A model generated the notes under the pieces. The model had not been told where the DNA came from. It ran no database searches and saw only the letters and a program-made list of their open reading frames with translations. A stretch of 64,000 bases of DNA from assembly GCF_004153685.1 (NCBI RefSeq), contig NZ_SDQD01000001.1:124001-188000 (forward strand), read 5' to 3'. This stretch comes from Pollutimonas harenae. Its GTDB lineage: Bacteria; Pseudomonadota; Gammaproteobacteria; Burkholderiales; Burkholderiaceae_B. Positions 24,935-33,351 of the stretch are shown here, piece after piece. Position 1 is the stretch's first letter. Every line of letters starts with the position of its first letter. A program made the position numbers and the translations under genes.

Positions 24935-26342
24935 GACTGGCCTCGCTGCTGTTTATGGGGCTCAAAGCAGCCTTGGCGGCATTCGTGCCGGCAATACGTC
25001 CAAAAGCCGTCCCGATCGACATCCCGATACCGGCGGTATAACCTTTGCCCAGCACATTGCCGGCCATCATTTCGCCGGCGACAAACAGATTCACGCTTGG
25101 TTGATCCTGAAAACGCACGGCTGCAGTCTCGTCGGTCAGCAACCCTTGATAGGTAAAAGTCACGCCTGGCCGCAGCGCATAGCCGTAGAACGGCGGTTTA
25201 TCCAGGGGCAAGGCCCAATGCGTCTTGGCGGGCGATAGCCCCTCGGTATGGCAGTCGTCCAACTTGGTATGGTCGAAAGTACCGGGCTTACAGGCCTGGT
25301 TGTAGCTGTTCAGTGTTTGCATGAATACATCTGTGTTCAATCCCAGCTTGTCCGCAAGCTCGGGCAAGCTGTTGGCTTTTTCGCCGGGGAATACCGGTGG
25401 CATGAAGCGTCCCACCGCTTTACTGTCAATAATGGAGTAGGCAGTCTGGCCTGGCTGGCCAGCCAGCAAACGGCCCCATATGGCATAGCGCTTGGGCCAG
25501 AAGTCTTCCCCTTCATCATAGAAACGCTGGGCCTCGCGGTTCACCACCACGCCCAGCGATACACAGTCGATACGGGTGCAGATGCCGCCGTCATATAAAG
25601 GCGCGCGTGCATCGATCGCCACCATGTGCGCCTGGGTGGGGTCACCAATCTTGTCGGCCTGATGGACCTCAAACATGTGCTTAAGCAGCACCCCTTGATT
25701 GAACCGCGTGCCGCGGATCAGGAAATTGTCGACCGGCCATTCACCACGCTCATTCTGGCCCCAGGCCTCACGCAGCCACTCACGGTTGGACTCGAAGCCG
25801 CCGGCAGCCAATACGCAGGTACGCGCTTCGATCCGTTCGCCGTTGGTGTAAGCGGCAATAAAGCGCCCATCACGTATTTCAAGCTTATCTACGGGCGAGT
25901 CGTAGCGTATCTGTACGCCCAGGTCCTCTGCACTACGATAGTAGGCATTGACCAGGGCCTTGCCCCCGCCCATGAAAAAAGCATTGGTACGCGCAACATG
26001 CAATGCACCCGACAGCGGCGGCTGAAAGTGCACGCCATGCTTGCGCATCCAACCCCTGCAGGACGAGGACGCACGAATGACCAGGCGCGCCAGCTTTTCA
26101 TTGGTCTGGCCACCCGTCACGGCCAGTAAATCGCGCCAGTACTCCTCTTCGGGATAGGCGTCTATCAATACATCCTGGGGCGCATCGTGCATGCAGCGCA
26201 AATTGCGGGTGTGCTGGGAATTGCCGCCACGCCATTCGCGGGGCGAGGCCTCCAGCAAAAGTACGCTGGCGCCGGCTTCGCGCGCGCACAGGGCAGCGCA
26301 CAGGGCAGCGTTGCCACCCCCAATAACAAGTACATCGAACAT
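24921..26342 (-). CDS. tcuA: FAD-dependent tricarballylate dehydrogenase TcuA-like
   Basis: 473 residues with an N-terminal FAD site [19 protein letters not shown] (residues 4-22), [16 protein letters not shown] as in TcuA, and a C-terminal [21 protein letters not shown] flavoprotein motif. The enzyme oxidises tricarballylate to cis-aconitate; fumarate-reductase-like relatives exist, but adjacency to tcuB supports the tcu assignment. A LysR gene is upstream on the same strand, as in known tcuRABC loci. Confidence 0.88.
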   Translation of the reverse strand: MFDVLVIGGGNAALCAALCAREAGASVLLLEASPREWRGGNSQHTRNLRCMHDAPQDVLIDAYPEEEYWRDLLAVTGGQTNEKLARLVIRASSSCRGWMRKHGVHFQPPLSGALHVARTNAFFMGGGKALVNAYYRSAEDLGVQIRYDSPVDKLEIRDGRFIAAYTNGERIEARTCVLAAGGFESNREWLREAWGQNERGEWPVDNFLIRGTRFNQGVLLKHMFEVHQADKIGDPTQAHMVAIDARAPLYDGGICTRIDCVSLGVVVNREAQRFYDEGEDFWPKRYAIWGRLLAGQPGQTAYSIIDSKAVGRFMPPVFPGEKANSLPELADKLGLNTDVFMQTLNSYNQACKPGTFDHTKLDDCHTEGLSPAKTHWALPLDKPPFYGYALRPGVTFTYQGLLTDETAAVRFQDQPSVNLFVAGEMMAGNVLGKGYTAGIGMSIGTAFGRIAGTNAAKAALSPINSSEASHAVA

Positions 26343-26421
26343 GGATCGACTCGTGGAGAACTATATAGTCGACACTGTAGGTCTGTTCGTCTTGTTCCGC
26401 TACGAGGCATATGGCCACAGG

Positions 26422-26440
26422 TCTTCACGATTTGTGAAGA
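26422..26440. promoter_or_regulatory. Candidate LysR box ahead of tcuA
   Basis: TCTTCAC-GATTT-GTGAAGA, perfect 7-bp arms with a 5-base spacer, containing the T-N11-A pattern of LysR sites. It starts about 80 bases upstream of tcuA and 10 bases beyond the LysR stop. A second palindrome, ACTATATAGT, lies at 26360-26369. Confidence 0.55.
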
Positions 26441-26449
26441 GTCGCAGGG

Positions 26450-27373
26450 CTAGCCTGTGAGGGTTGCGCCAGGCCAACGCCCCTCCGCAACCAGTGCACG
26501 CATCACGTCCATCAAGACGACTCTTGCGGCTAGTCCGGCCGGAGAGAGCTGATCATCAGACAGGCTGGCAACGATATTACGGCGCACCATCCTGTCATGC
26601 AGCAAAGGGACCCGCAACAACTGCCGGTCATTCGCCCGAACGACCGCAGCACCGGGCTGTATGGTAGCAGCCAGGCCAGCATGGACGATGTCCATCAGCA
26701 TAGATAGTCCATCCACTTCGGCAACCACATTGGGCTCGCGCCCTTCATGGAAGAAGGCCGCATCAATAACCGCCCGCAAACCATGCGACCCAGTGGGCAA
26801 AACCAGTGGCAAATCGACGATATCGTGCAGTGTTAAGCCACCCACTTCGGGCAACGCGTATCGATCTGGCTGAGCCACCACAAACAACTGTTCGGTCAGC
26901 AGCGGCAATAAGGTCCAGCCCTGATGACTGCCCGCATGAAACAATACGGCAAGATCGAGCTGTCGCCTGCTCAACAGTTGCGACAGATTCCCCGACAGGC
27001 TTTCAACCAAATGCAGCTTGACATCCGGATAGCGGGATTGCATGGCGCGCAGCAAAGGCACCCCCAATATCGAAGAGGTCGTGGGAGCCATGCCTATTGA
27101 TACGTGTCCGGCAAGCCGTGCCGCCTGCGCCGCACGCACCGCATTGGCGGCATGCCTCAGCACCAGTTCGGCCTCTTGGCACAGTGCCAGGCCTGCCGCC
27201 GTAGGCACTACACCCGTGGAGCTACGCTGCAAAAGGCGCGTACTGAGTTCGCTTTCCAGGCGGCTGATCTGTTGGCTGAGTGCAGACGTGACGACGCCAA
27301 GATCCTGGGCAGCACGGCCCATGCTGCCCAATTCAACGACCCGCACAAAATAACGCAGCTGGCGCAGTTCCAT
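26450..27373 (-). CDS. LysR-family regulator, TcuR-like
   Basis: 307 residues: helix-turn-helix at the N-terminus (GSMGRAAQDLGVVTSALSQQI, about residues 16-36) and the periplasmic-binding-like effector domain from residue 90. The gene order LysR-tcuA-tcuB matches tricarballylate loci, so it is the probable activator that senses tricarballylate. Sequence alone does not prove this ligand. Confidence 0.9.
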   Translation of the reverse strand: MELRQLRYFVRVVELGSMGRAAQDLGVVTSALSQQISRLESELSTRLLQRSSTGVVPTAAGLALCQEAELVLRHAANAVRAAQAARLAGHVSIGMAPTTSSILGVPLLRAMQSRYPDVKLHLVESLSGNLSQLLSRRQLDLAVLFHAGSHQGWTLLPLLTEQLFVVAQPDRYALPEVGGLTLHDIVDLPLVLPTGSHGLRAVIDAAFFHEGREPNVVAEVDGLSMLMDIVHAGLAATIQPGAAVVRANDRQLLRVPLLHDRMVRRNIVASLSDDQLSPAGLAARVVLMDVMRALVAEGRWPGATLTG

Positions 27374-27478
27374 AGTGGCAGATGCCTAGCAAAGATTGAA
27401 AAGCGTATTCATGCTGGGAATTGTAGCGGCCGTTTTCCATTACAGCGCTACACTGCATCACCTTCTATTGGATTCCCC

Positions 27479-27754
27479 ATGAAAAAAACCGATCTTGAAA
27501 AAAACAAAGCCCTGAAGCTAATGGGTAAAATGAAGCAAGCCGCTGTGCCGGGACGGTTCGCCGGCGATACAAACAGCCCGGCTCTCGACCGCCGCGAGCA
27601 GCGCAAGCTGGACCAGGCACAGGGACTGGTCTCCTTTCCCGTCAAGATCAAACAAGCACAGATCGACGAAATCCGGCGTTTGGCCGGCGAACGAGACATC
27701 AGCACGAATGAAGTCATTGGCGAACTGCTGGAGCGCAGCCTGGGCTCAGCGTAA
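27479..27754 (+). CDS. Small basic protein, possible ribbon-helix-helix type
   Basis: 91 residues, Lys-rich N-terminus (MKKTDLEKNKALKLMGKMK) and a C-terminal part FPVKIKQAQIDEIRRLAGERD then STNEVIGELLERSLG. The beta-strand followed by two helices resembles a ribbon-helix-helix DNA-binding fold, as in antitoxin-like regulators. No toxin gene is adjacent; the next gene starts 17 bases downstream. ATG at 27479 is inside ccccATGAAA with a weak ribosome site. Function unknown. Confidence 0.7.
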   Translation: MKKTDLEKNKALKLMGKMKQAAVPGRFAGDTNSPALDRREQRKLDQAQGLVSFPVKIKQAQIDEIRRLAGERDISTNEVIGELLERSLGSA

Positions 27755-27771
27755 AAAACTCAAGCACTCTC

Positions 27772-28737
27772 ATGAACACGAATCCAAAAATCTACGTCGC
27801 CTGCAATTTTCCTCCCGAAGTCCTGGCGCTGTTCACTACCCGCTTTGGCGCAGGCTATAACGACACGGGCCGTGTGCTGCATACCGACGAGCTGATTGAA
27901 AATGCGCAAGGCATGGATGCCATTGTGCTGACAGCAACCGATCGTCTGGACAAGACTGCCGTAGAGCGGCTTGCGCCTTCGATAAAGGTGGTGTGCACCT
28001 ATTCCGTCGGCAACGACCATCTTGATCTGGATGCCTTGCAGGCCAAAGGTATAGCCGTGCTGAGTACACCCGACGTACTGGACGAGGCCTGCGCCGATAC
28101 CGCCTGGCTGCTGATGCTTGGCGCGGCACGACGCGTCATCGAGGGCATAGATCTTATACGCGGCGGCACATGGCAAGGCTGGAGCCCACGCCAACTGATA
28201 GGTCGCGACGTTTGGGGTAGTCGGCTGGGTATTCTGGGCATGGGTCGCATAGGGCGCGCCATCGCCAAGCGGGCACGCGGCTTCGACATGGCGGTGCATT
28301 ACCATAATCGCAACAGGCTCGGCGCCGAGCTCGAAGCCGGGGCGCAGTATCACTCCAGCCTGGAAAGCCTGGCCCGGCATAGCGATTTTCTGTGCATAGC
28401 CTGCCCGGCCAGCCCGTCTACCCGAGGTCTTGTCAACGCAAGTATTCTGCAACTTCTGCCACCCGATGCGGTCGTTTGCAATATTTCACGCGGCGACATC
28501 ATATGCGATGAAGACCTGCTGCAGGCCTTGAAAACGGGCACGGTGGCCGCTGCCGGACTGGACGTCTTTGCCGGCGAACCCAACATACACCCAGAGTACA
28601 GGCAGTTGCCCAATGTGTTCGGCCTGCCCCATATTGGCAGCAGCACCCTGCGCACGCGCCTGGCCATGGGCGAGCTGCTGTGCTCTGGCCTGCAAGCGTG
28701 GTTCTCTGGCGGCACGCCCTCGAACCGGGTGCGCTAG
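27772..28737 (+). CDS. D-2-hydroxyacid dehydrogenase (glyoxylate/hydroxypyruvate reductase-like)
   Basis: 321 residues with the NAD-binding GxGxxG motif in LGILGMGRIGRA (about residues 152-163), the catalytic Arg in CNISRGDII, Glu in DVFAGEPNIHPEY and His in LPHIGSST, all in the spacing of the family. It reduces glyoxylate, hydroxypyruvate or a related 2-oxoacid with NAD(P)H. It may be co-transcribed with the small protein 17 bases upstream. Its stop overlaps the stop of the convergent tssM gene (CTAG shared). Confidence 0.92.
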   Translation: MNTNPKIYVACNFPPEVLALFTTRFGAGYNDTGRVLHTDELIENAQGMDAIVLTATDRLDKTAVERLAPSIKVVCTYSVGNDHLDLDALQAKGIAVLSTPDVLDEACADTAWLLMLGAARRVIEGIDLIRGGTWQGWSPRQLIGRDVWGSRLGILGMGRIGRAIAKRARGFDMAVHYHNRNRLGAELEAGAQYHSSLESLARHSDFLCIACPASPSTRGLVNASILQLLPPDAVVCNISRGDIICDEDLLQALKTGTVAAAGLDVFAGEPNIHPEYRQLPNVFGLPHIGSSTLRTRLAMGELLCSGLQAWFSGGTPSNRVR

Positions 28738-31700
28738 CCTCCCACGACAACAGGTTTCAGGCCTAGCAGCCTTCCTATTTTTTTGGCGGCATCATCAGCT
28801 GCCTGGCGGGTTTTATAGCCTGTCACGCGAATATTCCGGTAATCCTTCCCATGCAGTGTAATGGGCTCATCCTGTAGTGTGTACTGTGCCTTCTCAAGCG
28901 CATCGCTTACTTTTTCAGGATGGGCAAAGACTCCCACCTGAACTGCATACATGCCTTGCGTCTTCGTATCATGGCCCTGGTTCGGCGGCGCCTCTTCCGG
29001 CTCGGGCTTCACTGCAGGCTCAGCGGAATTTTCTGGCGCGTGTGTCTCTATGCTGGCTGTCAACACCGGGCTGAGGCTGTCGGCAGTGCCCATGCAGGCC
29101 ATGATGATCTGCTCGGGCAAGGCAGGAAGCCCTGATGTGCTTTGCGCCTCGGGCGCCTGCGCTGCGTCTTGCTGCATGGCATCGAGCCTGGCCTGGATTT
29201 CCTGGGCCTGTGCATGCAGTTTGTCGGCTTCTGCAAACGCTTTCAGCACGCTTTCCTGCCCCTGCTGCCGATAAGATACATCCAGCCACTCGATACCGGC
29301 CTGTTTCAGCATATCGGCCTGCTCCGGAAAATCTGCCGGCGTATAGCGTCGGACACCGCTGGCATATTCATTCAGAAACTGAATGAAGCCACCCGCACCA
29401 CTCCACTGTTTCTGCAGCTCGAACCCTGGATACTTGATACTGAGCATGGTGTTTGCGCAGCTGGACATGGACCAGGAGAACACCTGACTGTTGGCAAAAT
29501 TCAAATTCTGCAGCGTAACGGGGCCGCTGGCACATTGCAGGCTCAAGCTTATGCTTTCAGGACGCAACTGGGCGCTGGCGTTGGTTTGCGAGGGCTCTGT
29601 GCTCAAGGTCACATTACCCTTGACGGCTTCCAGTTTGGAAATTTTTTGATCCAGTTGCTGGGCTTGCTCTTTCAATGCGGCGTTGGCGTCCTTGTTGCGC
29701 TGGTCCTCCAGTTGCTGTCCGGCCTGGTTCGCCGTACGCTTTTGCGCCAGGCCGGCAAAGGCATAGAACTGGCCATTGAGCGGAACGACGTCGCCCAATG
29801 CCTCCCGTGCCATGTAGCGCGTTCCATCGCGTGAAACAAAATAGCTGGCATCGCCATCCAGAAACACATTGACCTGGCCTTGCGGTCCGAACAGCAAAGT
29901 GTTGGCCAGCTGCTTGTCTGTCAAACCCTTGACGGTGCCCAGCACATTGACGTCCCAGTTGCGCTGAAGGCTACATGCCGCGCTGCGCGCAGCATAGTCC
30001 AGGGTGAAATCCATGGCACCCGACTCCAGTTGCCACACGACGGCTGTTCGAGGATCTGTCGGGGTACCGTAAGATCGCCGCAATTGCTCCATGGCCTTAT
30101 GGGCATCGACCAAGGCAACGCTCTTTACCTTCGGATCATGACCGTAAGACCAGATCTGCTTGGCCGTATCCATTGCTGTGCCTTCGCCTTGCTGCAGCGA
30201 GTGGATGGTTGTCCTGACGCCCACCCAATGGTTTTGCAGCAACGATAATGCCTGCTGGTCAGAACTCAGGCTGGAGACACCTTGCCTGATGGCGTTGCCT
30301 TCGGGCAGGGCCTTGAGCAAGTCTCCGCCGAAATCCTGCACGACTTTCAGGTTTTGCAATGTCGTCAGGCTGGAACCTCCGGCAGCAGGAGCCTCTTTGC
30401 CATCGGGCTTGGGCAACTGCACCAAACCAGACAGCTTTTCCAGGCGCATAGCCTGCTGCAACCACTCTGGTCGTGATTGTGCTGGCAATGACTGGCCCAG
30501 TTTGGCCAGCTTGCCCATGTATTTATTGTAGGGCCCGGTGGTTGTCATGAGAGAAGCCAGAACGGTGCGACGTGAACTGGCATCTCCAATCAGATCCGGT
30601 GCATGTACAAAGGCATCGGAAAAGGTATACCAGTGCTCCAGACCTTCCTCCAGGAACAGCTTCTGGTACTGAGACTGACGTTCCTGCCAGGCTTTGTCAT
30701 TGCCCGTGGCGCGCGCCAGCTCTTTCATGAATGCCGTGACGGCTTTTTTGCCACTCAGCGTCATGGCTGAAGGCACTTCCGGCAGGCCCTCTACCTTCCC
30801 GATTGTCCAGAAATCCGACATACGCATGGGCTGTAAGTCGGGCTGCAAAGCCGTCCAGGTATAAATCCACTGTATGGGGCGCGCTGACAAACCCAGATTG
30901 CTCAAGGCCTTTTGCAAGGCATGCTGCTCGTCGGTGAGAATAGCTTTATTTTTCTGCCAGCTCAGATAATCGCGATACATATCGCCAAGCAGCAACCCAT
31001 CAATGGGGCTCAACGATCCTTTCTGTATAGCCGCTGCGATGGCCTGCACCTCTGTACCAGGCAAAGGCAGCTTGCTCAGGTTCTGGCCTGCAAGCCGGGC
31101 TTGCAGCAAATTGATACGCCTAACAAGATTCTGCGCCAATGCGATCGCCGCCTGATCCGGCACACCCGACTGGGCTCCATTGAGTACTGTTGCCAGCAAG
31201 GGGTTAAGATTTTTCGCGATCACCTCGCGATAAAAGGCATCGGCATACGCATCTGCAAGCTGGCTCTGCGCCTTATTTACATCCCGCTGGAATGGCATCC
31301 AGTCTTTTTGCCAGCCTTGGCGATCATCCAGGGTGTGCACTGCGCGACGTATGGAATGCAAGGCACGCAAGTCCGATGCCAAATCACCCGAAAAATCAGC
31401 GCCAGCGGTACCGGCACCCTTGCCCGCCAGCCGCATTTGCTCGCGGGCCGTCTGCGCCGAATACACCAGCATCACGCCAACTGCCACGCAGGCAAACAGC
31501 CAGCCCGCAACAGCAGCGTGACGCAACAACCGACGCCAGTGGCGCATACGCTCCAGTGCTTGCCAGGCATGGCGCTGCCCCGGCAATACGTCGTCAAACA
31601 GGCCCGCGCTGAACCAGTCGGCCTGGTGACTGTCATTTCCTGTGCGGCCAGCCGTCAAGAACAAACCTCGCAGCAGTGGGGTTTCAGCATAGGGAGTCAC

Positions 31701-32672
31701 CTGGAACGCGGGTCGCAGCACTTTGTCGAGGCGACCGGACAAGGCAAGCATGCGTTCGGGCAGACCGAAGGCTTCGGGGGTAGGATGCTCATGCCTGCCC
31801 TGCAGCACACGCAGGTCGCTCATCCGCGCCACGATATGACCAAAAGCATCTCCGATGAACTCTCCGATACTGGCCAGCTTGCCTTTGTTCACGTAGCCCA
31901 TGGCCTGCTTGCTGGCATCATCGGCAAGAGACCTGGCCCATGCCGAAAAACCGTCAACAGACTCACAATGGGTCAATACGATATAAACCGGCACCCGGGC
32001 GTTATAGATACGCACCAGCTCATCAAGGCGCTGGCGCAACATATAGCCAGTATCCGACAACTGCGCATCGCTCGATTCGCCCAACCACTCGCTGCTGAAA
32101 CACAGCACCAGTCCGTTCAATGGCTCGCGCCGACGAGTGTGCATCATCCAGTGCAGCATGCGCTGCCATCCGGACGCAGACGGTGCCAGTGCCTGCTGCA
32201 CTGGAGCCGGGTCCAGCATTACCATGCTGGGCAACAACCACCACTGCAAAGCCGGATTTTCATCACCGCTGGCCGTCACGGCATCACGGCCGGCTGCGCG
32301 ATGCAGCATGGACGAACGCGCCTGGTCTTCGGGCCCAAGTGTCAGGAACCAAGGCAATACATACAGTGGCGAACCAAAACGCGACAGCCGCGACTGCCTC
32401 AGGGCCTTCAGCCCGGCACTCCAATCAGCATCAAGTTGGGCCGTGCTTTCACTCGTACTCAAGGCCGGACGCGCCAGCCTCCTGCGCAGGCGCCATGCAT
32501 GCCAACGACGCCGCAGCCACCCCAGGACTAATACGGCAATAACGCAGCCAAGGAACAGCGCCAGCGATTGCCATAGCTGCCAACCCAGAATCACGCCTAC
32601 TAGCCAGCACGCCAATGCCAGGATAAGCAGGACGATGAATCCTGCAAGCACGCTCAGTAATTTCTTTGCCAT
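28734..32672 (-). CDS. tssM: T6SS membrane component TssM/IcmF with C-terminal SPOR domain
   Basis: 1312 residues, the inner-membrane scaffold of the T6SS membrane complex. Two N-terminal membrane helices (about 5-30 and 34-53), a cytosolic GTPase-like domain, a third helix near 390-410 and a large periplasmic part. The usual P-loop is degenerate: around residues 113-121 it reads GPEDQARSS with no GK[ST]. After an acidic Pro-rich linker (about 1205-1240) the protein ends in a SPOR domain, residues 1241-1310 (YAVQVGVFAH, DYRNIRVTGYKT, AAKKIGRLLG). SPOR domains bind denuded peptidoglycan. This fusion would put a wall-binding module in the periplasm. Last gene of the cluster. Confidence 0.94.
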   Translation of the reverse strand: MAKKLLSVLAGFIVLLILALACWLVGVILGWQLWQSLALFLGCVIAVLVLGWLRRRWHAWRLRRRLARPALSTSESTAQLDADWSAGLKALRQSRLSRFGSPLYVLPWFLTLGPEDQARSSMLHRAAGRDAVTASGDENPALQWWLLPSMVMLDPAPVQQALAPSASGWQRMLHWMMHTRRREPLNGLVLCFSSEWLGESSDAQLSDTGYMLRQRLDELVRIYNARVPVYIVLTHCESVDGFSAWARSLADDASKQAMGYVNKGKLASIGEFIGDAFGHIVARMSDLRVLQGRHEHPTPEAFGLPERMLALSGRLDKVLRPAFQVTPYAETPLLRGLFLTAGRTGNDSHQADWFSAGLFDDVLPGQRHAWQALERMRHWRRLLRHAAVAGWLFACVAVGVMLVYSAQTAREQMRLAGKGAGTAGADFSGDLASDLRALHSIRRAVHTLDDRQGWQKDWMPFQRDVNKAQSQLADAYADAFYREVIAKNLNPLLATVLNGAQSGVPDQAAIALAQNLVRRINLLQARLAGQNLSKLPLPGTEVQAIAAAIQKGSLSPIDGLLLGDMYRDYLSWQKNKAILTDEQHALQKALSNLGLSARPIQWIYTWTALQPDLQPMRMSDFWTIGKVEGLPEVPSAMTLSGKKAVTAFMKELARATGNDKAWQERQSQYQKLFLEEGLEHWYTFSDAFVHAPDLIGDASSRRTVLASLMTTTGPYNKYMGKLAKLGQSLPAQSRPEWLQQAMRLEKLSGLVQLPKPDGKEAPAAGGSSLTTLQNLKVVQDFGGDLLKALPEGNAIRQGVSSLSSDQQALSLLQNHWVGVRTTIHSLQQGEGTAMDTAKQIWSYGHDPKVKSVALVDAHKAMEQLRRSYGTPTDPRTAVVWQLESGAMDFTLDYAARSAACSLQRNWDVNVLGTVKGLTDKQLANTLLFGPQGQVNVFLDGDASYFVSRDGTRYMAREALGDVVPLNGQFYAFAGLAQKRTANQAGQQLEDQRNKDANAALKEQAQQLDQKISKLEAVKGNVTLSTEPSQTNASAQLRPESISLSLQCASGPVTLQNLNFANSQVFSWSMSSCANTMLSIKYPGFELQKQWSGAGGFIQFLNEYASGVRRYTPADFPEQADMLKQAGIEWLDVSYRQQGQESVLKAFAEADKLHAQAQEIQARLDAMQQDAAQAPEAQSTSGLPALPEQIIMACMGTADSLSPVLTASIETHAPENSAEPAVKPEPEEAPPNQGHDTKTQGMYAVQVGVFAHPEKVSDALEKAQYTLQDEPITLHGKDYRNIRVTGYKTRQAADDAAKKIGRLLGLKPVVVGG

Positions 32673-32676
32673 GACC

Positions 32677-33348
32677 TCAAAGCCCCTTGGTCAAGGGCTT
32701 GACCAGCTCTGCCGTGTCGTAAAATAGCTGGGTATTCAAGTACACATACAAACCCACCAACACGAGTAAAGGCAGCACCACCATCAAAATAGCTGCCGTC
32801 GACGGACCAACTGGACGCCGGCTCATGGCGACTTGCTTTCCGAGTGCGTAGGCCTCTGGAAACAAAGGCTGACCGCCTCCCACAGGAGCCATATTGGATT
32901 CCTGTGCCACCCGTTCCAGCAACGCATTGCGAAACTGTTCCAGCTCGGCGGCCGGCCGGTGAGCAAACTGACCCTGGAACCCGGCGATCAGCATCAAGGC
33001 GAAAACTTCTCGCACATCGGTCGCCTGTTCGGGCAAATCCTGCAGTCGGTCAAAAAAACCTACCCCAGCACGCGTCGTGGCAAAGTAGTGACGCTGCAGC
33101 GGTGACAGGCGCCACGCTGCCGACCCCGGCCACGCGACCGACATGGCCAGCTCATCTATCCAGGCCACCGTTGCATACAAGGCATTCTGTACAGACTCGG
33201 ACGAGTGGCCAGCTCGCCTGGCTTGCGCACCGGCTTGGTCCAACGATTCCTTGAGCTGTGCAACAATACCCTCTACATTCGTATCGCTTTGCCGGATAGC
33301 CGCGTAAGCCAACTCCATTCTTGGTATCCAGTAACTGGCGAGGCGCAT
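32677..33348 (-). CDS. tssL: T6SS inner-membrane protein TssL/DotU (IcmH)
   Basis: 223 residues with the DotU hook-shaped cytoplasmic domain (VAWIDELAMS, FFDRLQ, LEVFALMLIAGFQGQF-type positions) and one C-terminal membrane helix near 188-207, ending 15 residues later. There is no OmpA-like or other peptidoglycan-binding domain after the helix, unlike evolved TssL proteins. ATG at 33348 has AAGGAT upstream, overlapping the tssK stop region. Confidence 0.94.
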   Translation of the reverse strand: MRLASYWIPRMELAYAAIRQSDTNVEGIVAQLKESLDQAGAQARRAGHSSESVQNALYATVAWIDELAMSVAWPGSAAWRLSPLQRHYFATTRAGVGFFDRLQDLPEQATDVREVFALMLIAGFQGQFAHRPAAELEQFRNALLERVAQESNMAPVGGGQPLFPEAYALGKQVAMSRRPVGPSTAAILMVVLPLLVLVGLYVYLNTQLFYDTAELVKPLTKGL

Positions 33349-33351
33349 CTT

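Noticed and set aside
23843-25156. 437-codon + strand frame across tcuB and tcuA
   Set aside because: Antisense to two genes with clear cofactor motifs; the translated product has no family resemblance.
30912-32531. 539-codon open frame on the + strand inside tssM
   Set aside because: It is antisense to a well-supported gene and its translation is low-complexity Gln/His/Arg-rich, as expected from a GC-rich shadow frame.
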